Positions 44,302 to 53,917 of a DNA stretch of 64,000 nucleotides are shown one piece after another. Numbering within the stretch: the first letter of the stretch is position 1; the number at the start of each line of letters is the position of its first letter. Under the pieces are notes generated by a model, which saw nothing but the letters and a program-made list of their open reading frames with translations, made no database searches and was not told the DNA's origin. A program made the position numbers and the translations under genes. The stretch covers positions 1,866,858 through 1,930,857 of the forward strand of contig CP017950.1 of the NCBI GenBank assembly GCA_002838205.1, given 5' to 3'. This DNA comes from Tenericutes bacterium MZ-XQ (GTDB lineage: Bacteria; Bacillota_I; Bacilli_A; Acholeplasmatales; Acholeplasmataceae).

Positions 44302-45771
44302 CTATTTTTGAAATTCTTTAGGATGAATCTTTTTGTATAAATCGATGTATTTTGTACGGTTTGTTTTAACTAAATGTGTTTCACAATATCGTTGTAGATT
44401 TCCATTCGCATGAAATGGTCCGCCTTCTTTTAAAACTGTCCAAAGCGGATCTACTTTGTCTTCTGATTTCATCATTTGCTCATCAACCCAATCAAATAAT
44501 ATGCTTTCGGCGATTCTCATAATTTCAGGATGTTTCTCAGCAATATTCGTTTGTTCATATGGATCATTTTTTAAATCAAACAACATATGTTTTGGAAAAA
44601 AATGGAATCCATCATGATATGTACGAACATAAAGGAAGTTTTGAAATCTAACAGAACGCTGCACAACATGAGACATTTGCGATATAATTAAATGTTCATG
44701 ATGATTAGGTTTCCCTTCCATGATTGTTTTTGCATAACTCTTTCCATCCCAATATGGTGATTTATGTTTATATCCAATAAGTTCTGCTACAGTTGGTACT
44801 AAATCAAGATTATAATGGAACCCTGAAACTCTTGAACCAGACATACCTCCTGGCCACTTAATAATCATCGGAATATGACATGTCATTTGATCAGCAAGAC
44901 CGTGTTCTGCATAAATACCCATTTCACCTAACGTTTCACCGTGATCAGATGAAATCATAATAACAGTATCTTCGTAAACGCCTTTTTCTTTAAGGATTTT
45001 TACGATTTCACCGACTGCATCATCCGCATATTTTATACCTAAATCATATCCTTCATAAAGTTTCTTTACATCTTCTAAACTATCAAGTCTTCCCATTTGT
45101 CTAGGGAATTTATCACGATTTTCATAATCTGAGTACATACCAATTTCTTGTGCGCAATGTGGACCTGCCATTTTATAATGTTTTTTAAACACTTCTTCAT
45201 TTAACCACTCTGGTAGTTGTTCGTCTTCTATTTTACCTTCATAATCCATAGGCACTCTATAAGGTGTATGTGGATCCCAAAAATTAATGTGTAGATACCA
45301 ATCATTGTCTTTTGCTTTTTCATCTAACCATTTTTTTGCAATGGGTAGGATGTCATGTGCTGACTCGTCACCAAATTTTCCAGTATCATGTATTTCATTA
45401 AACCCTGCATAAAAATACCACGCTGAATGCCTAGAAGCGAAGGGTGTTATTCCACAAGTGTAGTAACCATGCGTTCTTAACATCCCAAAAAGACTATCTC
45501 TCTCAAATCTGTGTTTAAAATCACGTTTAGGATCAATTTTTAATTGAGAAGCTGTATTTCCGTGATTTGTTACGCCTGTGTGTATACCAAATTGACCAGA
45601 AAAAAGTGCTGTACGTGATGGTAAACAAGGTGCATCAGATGTGTAATAGTTTTCAAAAACAATCCCCTCATTTGCGATTTGGTCAATATGTGGTGATGTG
45701 TTTTTTTGATATCCATAGCATCCCAAATGATCTGGTCTCATTGTATCGATGTCAATGTATATAATTCTCAT
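44302..45771 (-). CDS. Type I sulfatase, cysteine type
   Basis: 489 residues of the alkaline-phosphatase-like sulfatase family (PF00884). The active-site motif is CLPSRTALFSG with C49 and R53, so the catalytic formylglycine must come from Cys. The N-terminal metal site is in IDIDTMRPDHLGCYG and the second in SSDHGETLGEMG. There is no signal peptide, so it acts in the cytoplasm on imported sulfated sugars. Anaerobes need a radical-SAM maturase for this step, and one is encoded at 57168-58295. It removes a sulfate ester from a sugar; the sugar is unknown. It starts after AGGGAGAAAA. Confidence 0.9.
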   Translation of the reverse strand: MRIIYIDIDTMRPDHLGCYGYQKNTSPHIDQIANEGIVFENYYTSDAPCLPSRTALFSGQFGIHTGVTNHGNTASQLKIDPKRDFKHRFERDSLFGMLRTHGYYTCGITPFASRHSAWYFYAGFNEIHDTGKFGDESAHDILPIAKKWLDEKAKDNDWYLHINFWDPHTPYRVPMDYEGKIEDEQLPEWLNEEVFKKHYKMAGPHCAQEIGMYSDYENRDKFPRQMGRLDSLEDVKKLYEGYDLGIKYADDAVGEIVKILKEKGVYEDTVIMISSDHGETLGEMGIYAEHGLADQMTCHIPMIIKWPGGMSGSRVSGFHYNLDLVPTVAELIGYKHKSPYWDGKSYAKTIMEGKPNHHEHLIISQMSHVVQRSVRFQNFLYVRTYHDGFHFFPKHMLFDLKNDPYEQTNIAEKHPEIMRIAESILFDWVDEQMMKSEDKVDPLWTVLKEGGPFHANGNLQRYCETHLVKTNRTKYIDLYKKIHPKEFQK

Positions 45772-45787
45772 TTTTCTCCCTCTTCCT

Positions 45788-47023
45788 TTATAATTTTTTA
45801 AATCCTAGTTTTTTTATAGCTTTTTGAATGAATTCACTTTGGGTTACTAAACTTAATATAGTTTGCTGTTCATAATTATCAAGCATTATAATTGTAGGTC
45901 CTTTATCAATACCTATATATGTGTTTGAATACCAAGGTTCTTCTTCAAAGTTAAAGGAATCATACAATCCATATTTACCCCACATATGAGGATCTTTTGC
46001 AAAGTGATTTAACGCATCCATTGAAATCTTTGGTGTAAACATAATAGATGACAATGATGCATATGGTGCAACAGTTCCATCAATTTTAGGACGATAGTCT
46101 ATGTCGTAAAATCCCCAAGGTGGGCCACCAACAACCATATATCCTTTTTTAGAATGCATTGCTGTCAATCCCCAATATCCTTTTTTAAATGTTTCAAACT
46201 CATCATGATCTTTACACCATTTGTAGTTTGCTAAAGTCGCATCTATAGAGTTATTAAACCAATTAAAATTTTTAGGATCAACATATTTACTAAAGTCGAT
46301 AAATGCATGAGAAAATTGATGTATAAATAATGCATTTGTATGACAATAAATATATGGCTTACCTTCATATGAGCCAATATTTCTCTGGAATCCAAAATAT
46401 AACTTTCTTGCATCAACTTCGTCTGTTTTATCTTGTCCAGCATAAAGGAAATACATCATGAGTTGTTCTGCATAATGATTCCAACTTGCCTTGTTCCAAC
46501 CATCAATAAATCTTTCTGAAGGTTCATGATAAGACATTCTAAATACTGGATAATCAGGATGAATCAACCATGCCCAATCTGCTTCTTCAAGCATCTTATC
46601 TGTAATTTTTTTAACTTCTCCTTTAAAAAACTCTGCTGCACTGATAGCTCCCATCAGCAAAATAGCTGTATCAATAGTCGAGTATTCAGATAAGCGCCCA
46701 GTAGCTTTTCCATAATTTTCAGCTGTTCTAATGTTTAAAAAATGTATGTAAAATCCGTTTTTCTTATCTACATTTTCATAAACATGCTTTAATGTTTGAT
46801 ATGTTCTAAGGTATCCTTCTTCAAATGTAATGTATCCTCTTTTTACACCAATAACATAACTACTTAAAGCAAATCCGACTGCTGCAATCGATGCCATATC
46901 ATCTCTTCTAGTTGAATCTAGAATAAGACCATATCCTTTTGATGTTTCATCTTGATTTGCCTCATGCCAAAAAAAGTCAAAACACCCTTTTATTTCTTTT
47001 TCTATAAGTTCTTTAATATTCAT
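45788..47023 (-). CDS. GH144-like (glycoamylase-family, PF10091) enzyme, cytoplasmic
   Basis: 411 residues from the ATG at 47023, which overlaps the GH35-like stop (ATGA); the longer frame to 47044 lies inside that gene. It is a clear paralogue of the lipoprotein at 30436 (KGYGLILDSTRRDDMASIAA, IHQFSHAFIDFSKY, GYWGLTAMHSKKGY) but has no signal peptide. It therefore acts on imported oligosaccharides, not on polymer outside. The family includes endo-beta-1,2-glucanases (GH144) and exo-acting or differently specific relatives, so the linkage is open. It lies between GH35-like and sulfatase genes. Confidence 0.75.
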   Translation of the reverse strand: MNIKELIEKEIKGCFDFFWHEANQDETSKGYGLILDSTRRDDMASIAAVGFALSSYVIGVKRGYITFEEGYLRTYQTLKHVYENVDKKNGFYIHFLNIRTAENYGKATGRLSEYSTIDTAILLMGAISAAEFFKGEVKKITDKMLEEADWAWLIHPDYPVFRMSYHEPSERFIDGWNKASWNHYAEQLMMYFLYAGQDKTDEVDARKLYFGFQRNIGSYEGKPYIYCHTNALFIHQFSHAFIDFSKYVDPKNFNWFNNSIDATLANYKWCKDHDEFETFKKGYWGLTAMHSKKGYMVVGGPPWGFYDIDYRPKIDGTVAPYASLSSIMFTPKISMDALNHFAKDPHMWGKYGLYDSFNFEEEPWYSNTYIGIDKGPTIIMLDNYEQQTILSLVTQSEFIQKAIKKLGFKKL

Positions 47024-49371
47024 TTTGCACTCGCTTTCGTCCATGTAATAGTTTTTTGTTGTTTGTGATTAAATACTATTTTATGCTCTTTTACGTTTAT
47101 ATCCTCATGGTTTTTGATTTGATAATCACCTTCAAATAAAACTTCATCGTGGTCTGAGTTCGGTTTAAACGATATAGTAATTTCATTTGAATTTAGATCG
47201 ACATGTGTTACCTCACAAGTTGAATACTTGATCATAAAATCTTTAGTAACCTTCCAATCCATAGGTAAAATCAATCCTCTTCTCATGGGAATAGAGAACT
47301 CAAAACCATCAAACAAGATTTCTTGATCCACTACAATCTGACTCTGTTTATCAAATTCTTCAAAATTATGAATAAAAACAAATGATCCTAACATACCACT
47401 TCTAATATATACATTTAACCACTCAGGCGATGTTTCAATCTTTGATATATTCATATCTTTTAAAATTTCATAAGTGAATTGATCAATATAATCCCAATCG
47501 CTTTTAATTGCCATACCAAAAACATAAATCATACCTTTATGAAGTGCTTTTTTAAAACCTGTTATTTTTTGATGATCTAAATCCAATGACGCAAATCCTT
47601 CTTTAACATCGTAAACTTGTGCATAATGACAGTTTACAGAATCATGTCCATTTAAATTAACTCGTTTCCCATAAGTTTTATCTAAAATTTCAACGTTGAT
47701 GAAATCCTTTAACACTGTGCACGGTTTATCGTTTAAATCTTTAGTTGGTATTTCTGGAAACAGAAATAATTTCCCACCATCTTCAACATATTTTTTCAAA
47801 GTTTTTTGAGCATCTTCTCTCATCCACTCTAATGAAAATGTAATCAAAGTAGGATGTTGCTTTGGATCTATATGATGACATCCAATCATGTCGATAGAAT
47901 CAAAAGATATGTTGTTCATAACTAAGCTTTTGCCAATACCATTATATAAATAATTTTGTCTTGCGTTGGTTAAATGATTTGCGATATGGCGGTTATATTG
48001 ATTTTGATATTCTGTCATATAATAATCAGCATCAAATGCTAATGTTGTATGTGTTTTTAATTTAGCTTTCAATAAAGCCTTCTCATATGATGAAACCACA
48101 TCAACGATGTGTTTAATCACATGATAGTGTCTACGTAAACTACCATCATAACCGATTGCAGATTGCCAATCATGTCTTCTTGAAATAATACCTATTTCTT
48201 GATAGTTTTCTCCACCTACAAACATATAGTAATTAATTGCATTCATACCTGTTGCAATTGTTAATCTAGTTTTCAAATCATGAGTAGTTGGTTGTAATCT
48301 AGGAACACCATTTTGAAATCCACCTTGAAATTCAGCACTAAACAAAGGTTGATCTTTTGGTTGGATTGCTCTTGTAAATGCATTAGCAATAACCACATCA
48401 AAAAAGTTTTCAGAAACGATGTTTCCTACATAATAATCTCCAGCAATGACAACATCTTTGATTTTACTTGTTTCATATAGTTGGGATAGACCAACAGGAT
48501 AGCGATTCCCTCGTTTTGAATAATCAATTTGAGAAAAACCATGTACATTCACAACCGGTAATGATTTAGCACCGTATGATTTTGCTATTTCGATAAGTTT
48601 TTCTAAATATGTTTTAATATATGTTCTAAAAAAAGTTTTATAAGCTTGATTGATTTCAATAGATGCTTGTTGCCCTGTTTCTTGCTTACAATATGCGCTC
48701 ATGTAATGATCAAAATCTTTATACGTGTTTAATACATCAGTAAATATTTCTTTTCTATATGTTTCTACTATGTATGCTTTAAAGTAACTGAGTGTAACAG
48801 GACTATAATCACCTTGTCCAGTAACCCAATGAAACATACCAACTTCATTATCGTACTGAATCATGATGATTGGGCCACCTTGATTGTACTCATATTGACT
48901 AAGCAAACCAAAAACTGCTTTATACCAATAATCAACGTAGCGTAAATATGTTTTGTGCATGTAGCTCACTAATCCTGTAGATTGGTGATATGACCCATCT
49001 TCCTTTTGTGCTCTTATGTCTGGATGTTTTTCAATTAACCATTCTGGGATACCTGAGTTTACTGTTTCAGCCATAACATATGGACCTGGTCTAACCAACA
49101 ACCACAACCCTATATCTTTAACTGCTTCTAAAAAAGCTTTTAAATCTCTTTCTGCACTGGTTTTTCCTTCAAGATCAATTTGGCCTTCTTCTTTTTCATG
49201 CCATATCCAAGGAATATATGTACTAACAAGATTAAAGCCCATATCTTTTATTTTTTGTAATCTATCCTTCCACTCACATTTTCTTACGCGAAAATAATGG
49301 AATTCTCCACCCCAAATAAATGTTTCTTTTTGATCGACAATAAAATTTTCATTATGATAGCTGAGCATCAT
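47020..49371 (-). CDS. GH35-like beta-galactosidase-type glycoside hydrolase (second copy)
   Basis: 783 residues, with the same layout as the gene at 16616. Landmarks are GGEFHYFRVRKCEWKDRLQK, STYIPWIWHEKEEG and LLVRPGPYVMAE. The acid/base is predicted at E176 (IQYDNEVGMF) and the nucleophile at E347 (PLFSAEFQGG). A GATase-like domain (about 475-620) and beta-rich tail follow. No signal peptide. It overlaps the GH13 gene by 20 bases and the GH144-like gene by 4, in a tight operon. It probably removes a beta-linked end sugar, but GH35 families include several specificities. Confidence 0.8.
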   Translation of the reverse strand: MMLSYHNENFIVDQKETFIWGGEFHYFRVRKCEWKDRLQKIKDMGFNLVSTYIPWIWHEKEEGQIDLEGKTSAERDLKAFLEAVKDIGLWLLVRPGPYVMAETVNSGIPEWLIEKHPDIRAQKEDGSYHQSTGLVSYMHKTYLRYVDYWYKAVFGLLSQYEYNQGGPIIMIQYDNEVGMFHWVTGQGDYSPVTLSYFKAYIVETYRKEIFTDVLNTYKDFDHYMSAYCKQETGQQASIEINQAYKTFFRTYIKTYLEKLIEIAKSYGAKSLPVVNVHGFSQIDYSKRGNRYPVGLSQLYETSKIKDVVIAGDYYVGNIVSENFFDVVIANAFTRAIQPKDQPLFSAEFQGGFQNGVPRLQPTTHDLKTRLTIATGMNAINYYMFVGGENYQEIGIISRRHDWQSAIGYDGSLRRHYHVIKHIVDVVSSYEKALLKAKLKTHTTLAFDADYYMTEYQNQYNRHIANHLTNARQNYLYNGIGKSLVMNNISFDSIDMIGCHHIDPKQHPTLITFSLEWMREDAQKTLKKYVEDGGKLFLFPEIPTKDLNDKPCTVLKDFINVEILDKTYGKRVNLNGHDSVNCHYAQVYDVKEGFASLDLDHQKITGFKKALHKGMIYVFGMAIKSDWDYIDQFTYEILKDMNISKIETSPEWLNVYIRSGMLGSFVFIHNFEEFDKQSQIVVDQEILFDGFEFSIPMRRGLILPMDWKVTKDFMIKYSTCEVTHVDLNSNEITISFKPNSDHDEVLFEGDYQIKNHEDINVKEHKIVFNHKQQKTITWTKASAK

Positions 49372-50974
49372 GATCGCCTACCTTATTTTGATAATAAACT
49401 CTAACTTCGTATGGTTTATACAGTTTTTCATTTTCAGCATAATTAGACAAAATCATACGCCCTTCTACTTCATCATTACTTGATAAATACTGATCAGTGA
49501 AATTGGCGATGACATGAATAAGTTCATCTTCTGTGCTTCTAGTGTAATGAAAGAACTGATGATCTGTTGGATTAATCAGTTCATACTTACCTTCATAAAT
49601 ACACTTAATCTCTTTTCTTAATCTAATAAGCTTTTGATAAAAGTGCAAGATTGAATCTTTATCCATCAGATCGTTTTCAACGTTAATTGTATGATAATTC
49701 TGATTCACATCAATCCATGGTTTTACATCACTAAAGCCTGCATAAGCTTGCTCGTTCCATTGCATCGGTGTTCTAGAATTATCTCTTCCTTTTTTATCAA
49801 TCGCTTCCCATATTCTAGATTGATCCCATACAAGTTCTTTTTCTTTAATCATATTTAACGTTTCTATATCTCTAAGTTGTTCTATGCGATTGAAATATGC
49901 ATTGGTCATACCAATTTCTTCACCCTGATATATATACGGTGTTCCTTGCATAAAGTGAAGGATTGCCCCAAGCATTTTTGCACTTTCAACACGATATTCT
50001 TTATCATTGCCCCATCTTGATACAATTCTCGTTTGATCATGATTATTCCAATATAAACTATTCCAACCTTGATGATACAACTTGACTTGCCAATTGGATA
50101 ATACAGCTTTTAATTCTACCAAATCTAAAGGTTTTAAATGCCATTTATCTTTCCCTTTGATTTGATCTAATCCAATATGTTGAAACTGAAAAACCATATC
50201 CAACTCATATGAGTCAATGGATGTATATAATATCGCAATCTCAGGAGTTGCCCCACCAGTTTCACCAACTGTTAACACTTTTCTTCCTTTAAAACATTGT
50301 TGATACATTTCTTTTAGATACTGATGCAGATAAGGGCCATTACCAATGATTTGTTGGTCAATATCCTTACCAATAAGATCGATAACATCCATTCTAAATC
50401 CATCGACACCCATATCTAACCAAGTATTCATCATTTTATAAATTTCTTGTCTTAATTTGGGATTTTTCCAGTTTAAATCAGGTTGTTTTTTTGAAAACAT
50501 GTGCAAATAATATGTATCACTGTTTTTGACTTGTTCCCAAGCACTACCACCAAAAAAACTATGTAATGGTTTTTTTATGTTGCGTTCTTTTCTAAAAACG
50601 TAGTAATCTCTATATGGACTATCCTCATGTTCTAATGCATTTTTAAACCATTCATGTTCATCAGATGTATGATTAACTACCAAATCCATAATTAAATACA
50701 TATCTCTTTGATGAATTTTTTCTAGTAGCTCTTTAAAATCATCCATAACTCCAAACATTGGATTAATCTCATGATAATTTGATATATCATATCCATTATC
50801 ATCCATAGGTGATTGATAAATAGGACTTAACCAAATAATATCAACACCTAAGTTTTTTAAATAATCAAGTTTGCTAATGATACCCTGAATATCCCCAATC
50901 CCATCGTGATTACTATCACAAAAACTCATAGGGTATATCTGATATACAACCGACTGTTTGTACCATCTATCCAT
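49352..50974 (-). CDS. GH13 alpha-glucosidase (oligo-1,6-glucosidase type)
   Basis: 540 residues in the GH13 order: barrel with the four conserved regions DLVVNHTSD, GFRMDVID, VGETGG and YWNNHDQ. Catalytic residues are D196 (nucleophile), E238 (acid/base) and D313. Val after the nucleophile is the residue typical of enzymes that cut alpha-1,6 bonds, while alpha-1,4 enzymes usually have Ala or Thr there. Cytoplasmic. GAGGATAAATA before the ATG lies in the end of the esterase gene. Its presence suggests that the imported glycan has alpha-glucosyl side groups, or that the operon handles a mixed substrate. Confidence 0.9.
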   Translation of the reverse strand: MDRWYKQSVVYQIYPMSFCDSNHDGIGDIQGIISKLDYLKNLGVDIIWLSPIYQSPMDDNGYDISNYHEINPMFGVMDDFKELLEKIHQRDMYLIMDLVVNHTSDEHEWFKNALEHEDSPYRDYYVFRKERNIKKPLHSFFGGSAWEQVKNSDTYYLHMFSKKQPDLNWKNPKLRQEIYKMMNTWLDMGVDGFRMDVIDLIGKDIDQQIIGNGPYLHQYLKEMYQQCFKGRKVLTVGETGGATPEIAILYTSIDSYELDMVFQFQHIGLDQIKGKDKWHLKPLDLVELKAVLSNWQVKLYHQGWNSLYWNNHDQTRIVSRWGNDKEYRVESAKMLGAILHFMQGTPYIYQGEEIGMTNAYFNRIEQLRDIETLNMIKEKELVWDQSRIWEAIDKKGRDNSRTPMQWNEQAYAGFSDVKPWIDVNQNYHTINVENDLMDKDSILHFYQKLIRLRKEIKCIYEGKYELINPTDHQFFHYTRSTEDELIHVIANFTDQYLSSNDEVEGRMILSNYAENEKLYKPYEVRVYYQNKVGDHDAQLS

Positions 50975-51670
50975 TTATTTATCCTCTATATAATTCATAA
51001 TATCCTGCATTATTTCTTCTTTTTTCTGACTCATAGTCATCACATGTTCTACATTTTCATAAGTTTTTATCTTTTTATGAATGCTACTAACGCGATCGTG
51101 GATGATTGTAGAACTATTAATGAATCGCTCATGATCGCTAAGACCCTGACAGATAAAAATAGATGAATTAATTTTGTCAAGATTTTCTCTTATTGATCGA
51201 TAAAAATTATTGATATCTAACTTCATCTTTAATAACTGTTGATATCCCTCTTCATATGATATTTCTGGATGATTTTTAATCTCTATACTTGTATGTTTAT
51301 ATAATTGCTCCTCATTAAATTCTAAAACTGGAGCTGCAATCGTAATCATTTTATATGGATTCATGTCTATGCCTATTTTGAGTGTTAATGCTCCACCTAA
51401 TGATAAACCAGCTACAATAACTTGATTGTATTGAGTACGCAACTCATTATAAAACGATAAGACATGTGCATACCATTCCTGAATACCTGTACTTAAAAAT
51501 GTTTCAAAAGATACTTTTCCATGCCCAGGATATAAAGGTACAAAAACTGTATAGTTTTTATCATGTAGCTTATGTGCAAGTTCTTTCATTTCTACGACAT
51601 TACCGTGAAAACCGTGTAACAATAAAATACCTGGTTTGGTTTGATCTCCGTATAATCTTATTGGTCCCAT
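50975..51670 (-). CDS. Alpha/beta-hydrolase, carboxylesterase type
   Basis: 231 residues of the alpha/beta-hydrolase fold. The oxyanion region is LLHGFHGNVVEM, the nucleophile is the Ser of GLSLGG (near residue 95), the acid is in GLSDHE near 178 and the His in ENVEHVMTMS near 209. The size and motifs resemble small carboxylesterases of the Est30 group. In this operon it could take acetyl or other acyl groups from imported sugars. It starts 3 bases after the previous stop, with AGAGG overlapping that end. The substrate is not known. Confidence 0.8.
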   Translation of the reverse strand: MGPIRLYGDQTKPGILLLHGFHGNVVEMKELAHKLHDKNYTVFVPLYPGHGKVSFETFLSTGIQEWYAHVLSFYNELRTQYNQVIVAGLSLGGALTLKIGIDMNPYKMITIAAPVLEFNEEQLYKHTSIEIKNHPEISYEEGYQQLLKMKLDINNFYRSIRENLDKINSSIFICQGLSDHERFINSSTIIHDRVSSIHKKIKTYENVEHVMTMSQKKEEIMQDIMNYIEDK

Positions 51671-51673
51671 GCT

Positions 51674-52699
51674 TTAATCCTCTTTCCAGTAATCTCTATC
51701 AATTGATACAGCTTCATTCGATTTAGCAGCATATATTTTTTCTATAATTTCCAAATTGACAATTGTATCAATAGCTTCGACATATGTGTCCATCTTAAAT
51801 AATAAATAATCATATAAATCATGGATTAGTTTTTCGTGTCCCGCACCAAAGTAAAACTTATTACCAGTTATACTTTGATCCTCTTCAATCAGATTTAGAA
51901 AACCTTCGGTAATATCATAAAGTTGATGTCCGATTAACTTAACTCTACCTTTTGCATATAGTACATCAAGTTCAACTGGCATATCTTTTGGATAAGCATT
52001 TGTCGCATCTAAAAATCCTATAGTGCCGCTCTTATAATTGATATGAAGATGTGCTGTATCTTCTACTTCGATATCTTTGAGTTTAACTTGATCTATAGAC
52101 CCAGAAACGTGAGATACTTCACCACCTAAGATATTCATGATATCAAGTGTATGAATAGCTTGGTTGATGAGTACACCTCCGCCTTCTTGCTTGATTGTAC
52201 CTCTCCATGAATCATTTAGGTAATAGTTCATATCTCTATGCCAATGAACTTTCCCTGTCACAGCAAGCACTTTCCCATATGCATTCGGATTGCTTAAAGC
52301 TATCATTTTTTTAGTTGTTTTATTTGTTCTATGTTGCATACATACACTTAAAGTAACTTGATGTTCGTGTGCTAGATGCACAAGATCAATTGCGTCTTGG
52401 TACTTAATCGTTAATGGTTTTTCAACAAGCACATGTATATGATTTAAAATAAGTGTCTTAGCAATTTTATAATGTGAATCGTGCGGAGTAAGCACATGAA
52501 CCACATCTAAATTCATTTGAAGTAACTCATCTAAAGTTTCAACATATGGAATATTGTAGAGTTCAGATTTATTTACTGATCTTTCTATATTTGTGTCATA
52601 CAATACGACTAAATCCGCATGTTTATAGGTCAAAATATGTTTTATATGTGTATCTGAAATGGCACCACATCCGATGATACCAACCTTAAGCTTACGCAT
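51674..52699 (-). CDS. Gfo/Idh/MocA-family NAD(P)-dependent oxidoreductase
   Basis: 341 residues from the ATG at 52699, which overlaps the previous stop (ATGCGTAA); a TTG-started longer frame to 52729 would lie inside the upstream gene. The Rossmann motif is VGIIGCGAISDTH (residues 6-18), and the EKP motif that holds the catalytic Lys is at 93-95. The C-terminal half is the usual beta-sheet substrate domain, with GGGVLINQAIHTLDIMNILG. Members oxidise or epimerise sugars and inositols. Two such genes side by side suggest a two-step oxidation and reduction, as in sugar keto-intermediate pathways. Confidence 0.85.
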   Translation of the reverse strand: MRKLKVGIIGCGAISDTHIKHILTYKHADLVVLYDTNIERSVNKSELYNIPYVETLDELLQMNLDVVHVLTPHDSHYKIAKTLILNHIHVLVEKPLTIKYQDAIDLVHLAHEHQVTLSVCMQHRTNKTTKKMIALSNPNAYGKVLAVTGKVHWHRDMNYYLNDSWRGTIKQEGGGVLINQAIHTLDIMNILGGEVSHVSGSIDQVKLKDIEVEDTAHLHINYKSGTIGFLDATNAYPKDMPVELDVLYAKGRVKLIGHQLYDITEGFLNLIEEDQSITGNKFYFGAGHEKLIHDLYDYLLFKMDTYVEAIDTIVNLEIIEKIYAAKSNEAVSIDRDYWKED

Positions 52700-53813
52700 G
52701 TTTTTTTTCCTCATTGATTCGTTTTTCAAGTTCTCTTAAAAACTGGTCATGATTAAAATCTTTTAATTGAATAGTTTTATCAGTAAATGCTGATAAATGC
52801 ATTGCATTAGAAATTGTCAAACCAAAAACACCTTCAACACCCGGAGCGATTAAAGGTTTAATTTCTATGATATGATTTACAAAATTATTTAAAACGATTT
52901 GATGTTGAACCCCCCATGCATTTTCTTTAAACTCATCAAACTCAATCATTTCATATGGTGGTTGAGCAAAAAGATTTGAATGCTTTATTTTATCAAACTC
53001 AGTTTCTTCTATTTTTAATCTATAAAAAGTCATTTTTCCTTTTTCTATAATAACTTTCCCTTTTGATCCCACAACTTCTAAACGGTTTGTCCCGGGTGCA
53101 TCTATAGTGCTTGTTATAAAAACCCCAGAACATCCAGAATCATATTCCAAATAAGATGTGACATCATTTTCTACACTAATATTTCTATAAGCACCGAATT
53201 TCATGTATGCACGAATCTTATTAGGCATACCGAACATCCACTGCAATAAGTCAAGTTGATGTGGTGCCTGATTTAATAGTACACCTCCACCTTCTTTTTC
53301 CCAAGTCGCTCTCCAAGGACTACTTTGATAATAAGCAGTTGATCTATACCAATCAGTCACTATCCAAATGATTCTTTTTATTTGTCCAATTTCATGATTG
53401 TCAATCATGGATTTCAATTTTATGTAAAGAGGATTTGTTCGTTGATTATACATGATTGAAAAAGAAAGATTAAATTGTTTCGCAACCTCATTAAGTTCAA
53501 CTACATTTTTTGTGTACACACCTACAGGTTTTTCAATAAGCAAATGTTTATGATGCAGTAAAACTTCTTTTCCTAAAGTAGGATGATCATAATGAGGTGT
53601 CGCAATAATCACCGCATCTATATTTTTATCTTCAATAAATTCTTGAAATGTCTGATAACACTTAACCTCATCAATAGCTTGATATGGCTCGAGTTTTGAA
53701 GGATCTATATCCATGACTGCAACCAGTTCGGCTTGCTCAATCTTGTTTTCTAATAAAGATGTTGCATGAAAAGATCCCATATGGCCAACACCAACAATAC
53801 CTATTTTAATCAT
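52692..53813 (-). CDS. Gfo/Idh/MocA-family NAD(P)-dependent oxidoreductase, first gene of the operon
   Basis: 373 residues. The NAD-binding motif is IGIVGVGHMGSFH (residues 4-16) and the EKP motif is at 94-96. GGGVLLNQAPHQLDLLQWMF marks the start of the substrate domain. It resembles the next gene but is not a recent copy. It is transcribed from a strong promoter at 53888-53916 and a LacI-type palindrome lies 17 bases before the ATG. It probably acts on a monosaccharide freed by the glycosidases below it. Confidence 0.85.
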   Translation of the reverse strand: MIKIGIVGVGHMGSFHATSLLENKIEQAELVAVMDIDPSKLEPYQAIDEVKCYQTFQEFIEDKNIDAVIIATPHYDHPTLGKEVLLHHKHLLIEKPVGVYTKNVVELNEVAKQFNLSFSIMYNQRTNPLYIKLKSMIDNHEIGQIKRIIWIVTDWYRSTAYYQSSPWRATWEKEGGGVLLNQAPHQLDLLQWMFGMPNKIRAYMKFGAYRNISVENDVTSYLEYDSGCSGVFITSTIDAPGTNRLEVVGSKGKVIIEKGKMTFYRLKIEETEFDKIKHSNLFAQPPYEMIEFDEFKENAWGVQHQIVLNNFVNHIIEIKPLIAPGVEGVFGLTISNAMHLSAFTDKTIQLKDFNHDQFLRELEKRINEEKKHA

Positions 53814-53829
53814 AATGAACCTCTTTAAG

Positions 53830-53841
53830 TGAAACGTTTCA
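53830..53841. promoter_or_regulatory. LacI-type operator before the 53813 operon
   Basis: TGAAACGTTTCA is a perfect 12-base palindrome just upstream of the ribosome site AAGAGG. The same core occurs at 43381-43392 and 43501-43512. A second site at 53861-53874, TGTAAGCGTTTTAT on the minus strand, resembles a CcpA cre site. Confidence 0.6.
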
Positions 53842-53887
53842 TCTTCGTCTGAAAAAAATATAAAACGCTTACAAAATTTATAAGTTC

Positions 53888-53916
53888 ATTATACTTCAAG
53901 TGAAGTATTATTTCAA
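53888..53916 (-). promoter_or_regulatory. Promoter of the 53813 operon with an embedded palindrome
   Basis: On the minus strand TTGAAA (53911-53916) and TATAAT (53888-53893) are 17 bases apart. ATACTTCA-AG-TGAAGTAT (53891-53908), with 8-base perfect arms, fills the spacer and part of the -10 box, so a protein bound there would block the polymerase. Confidence 0.75.
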
Positions 53917-53917
53917 C

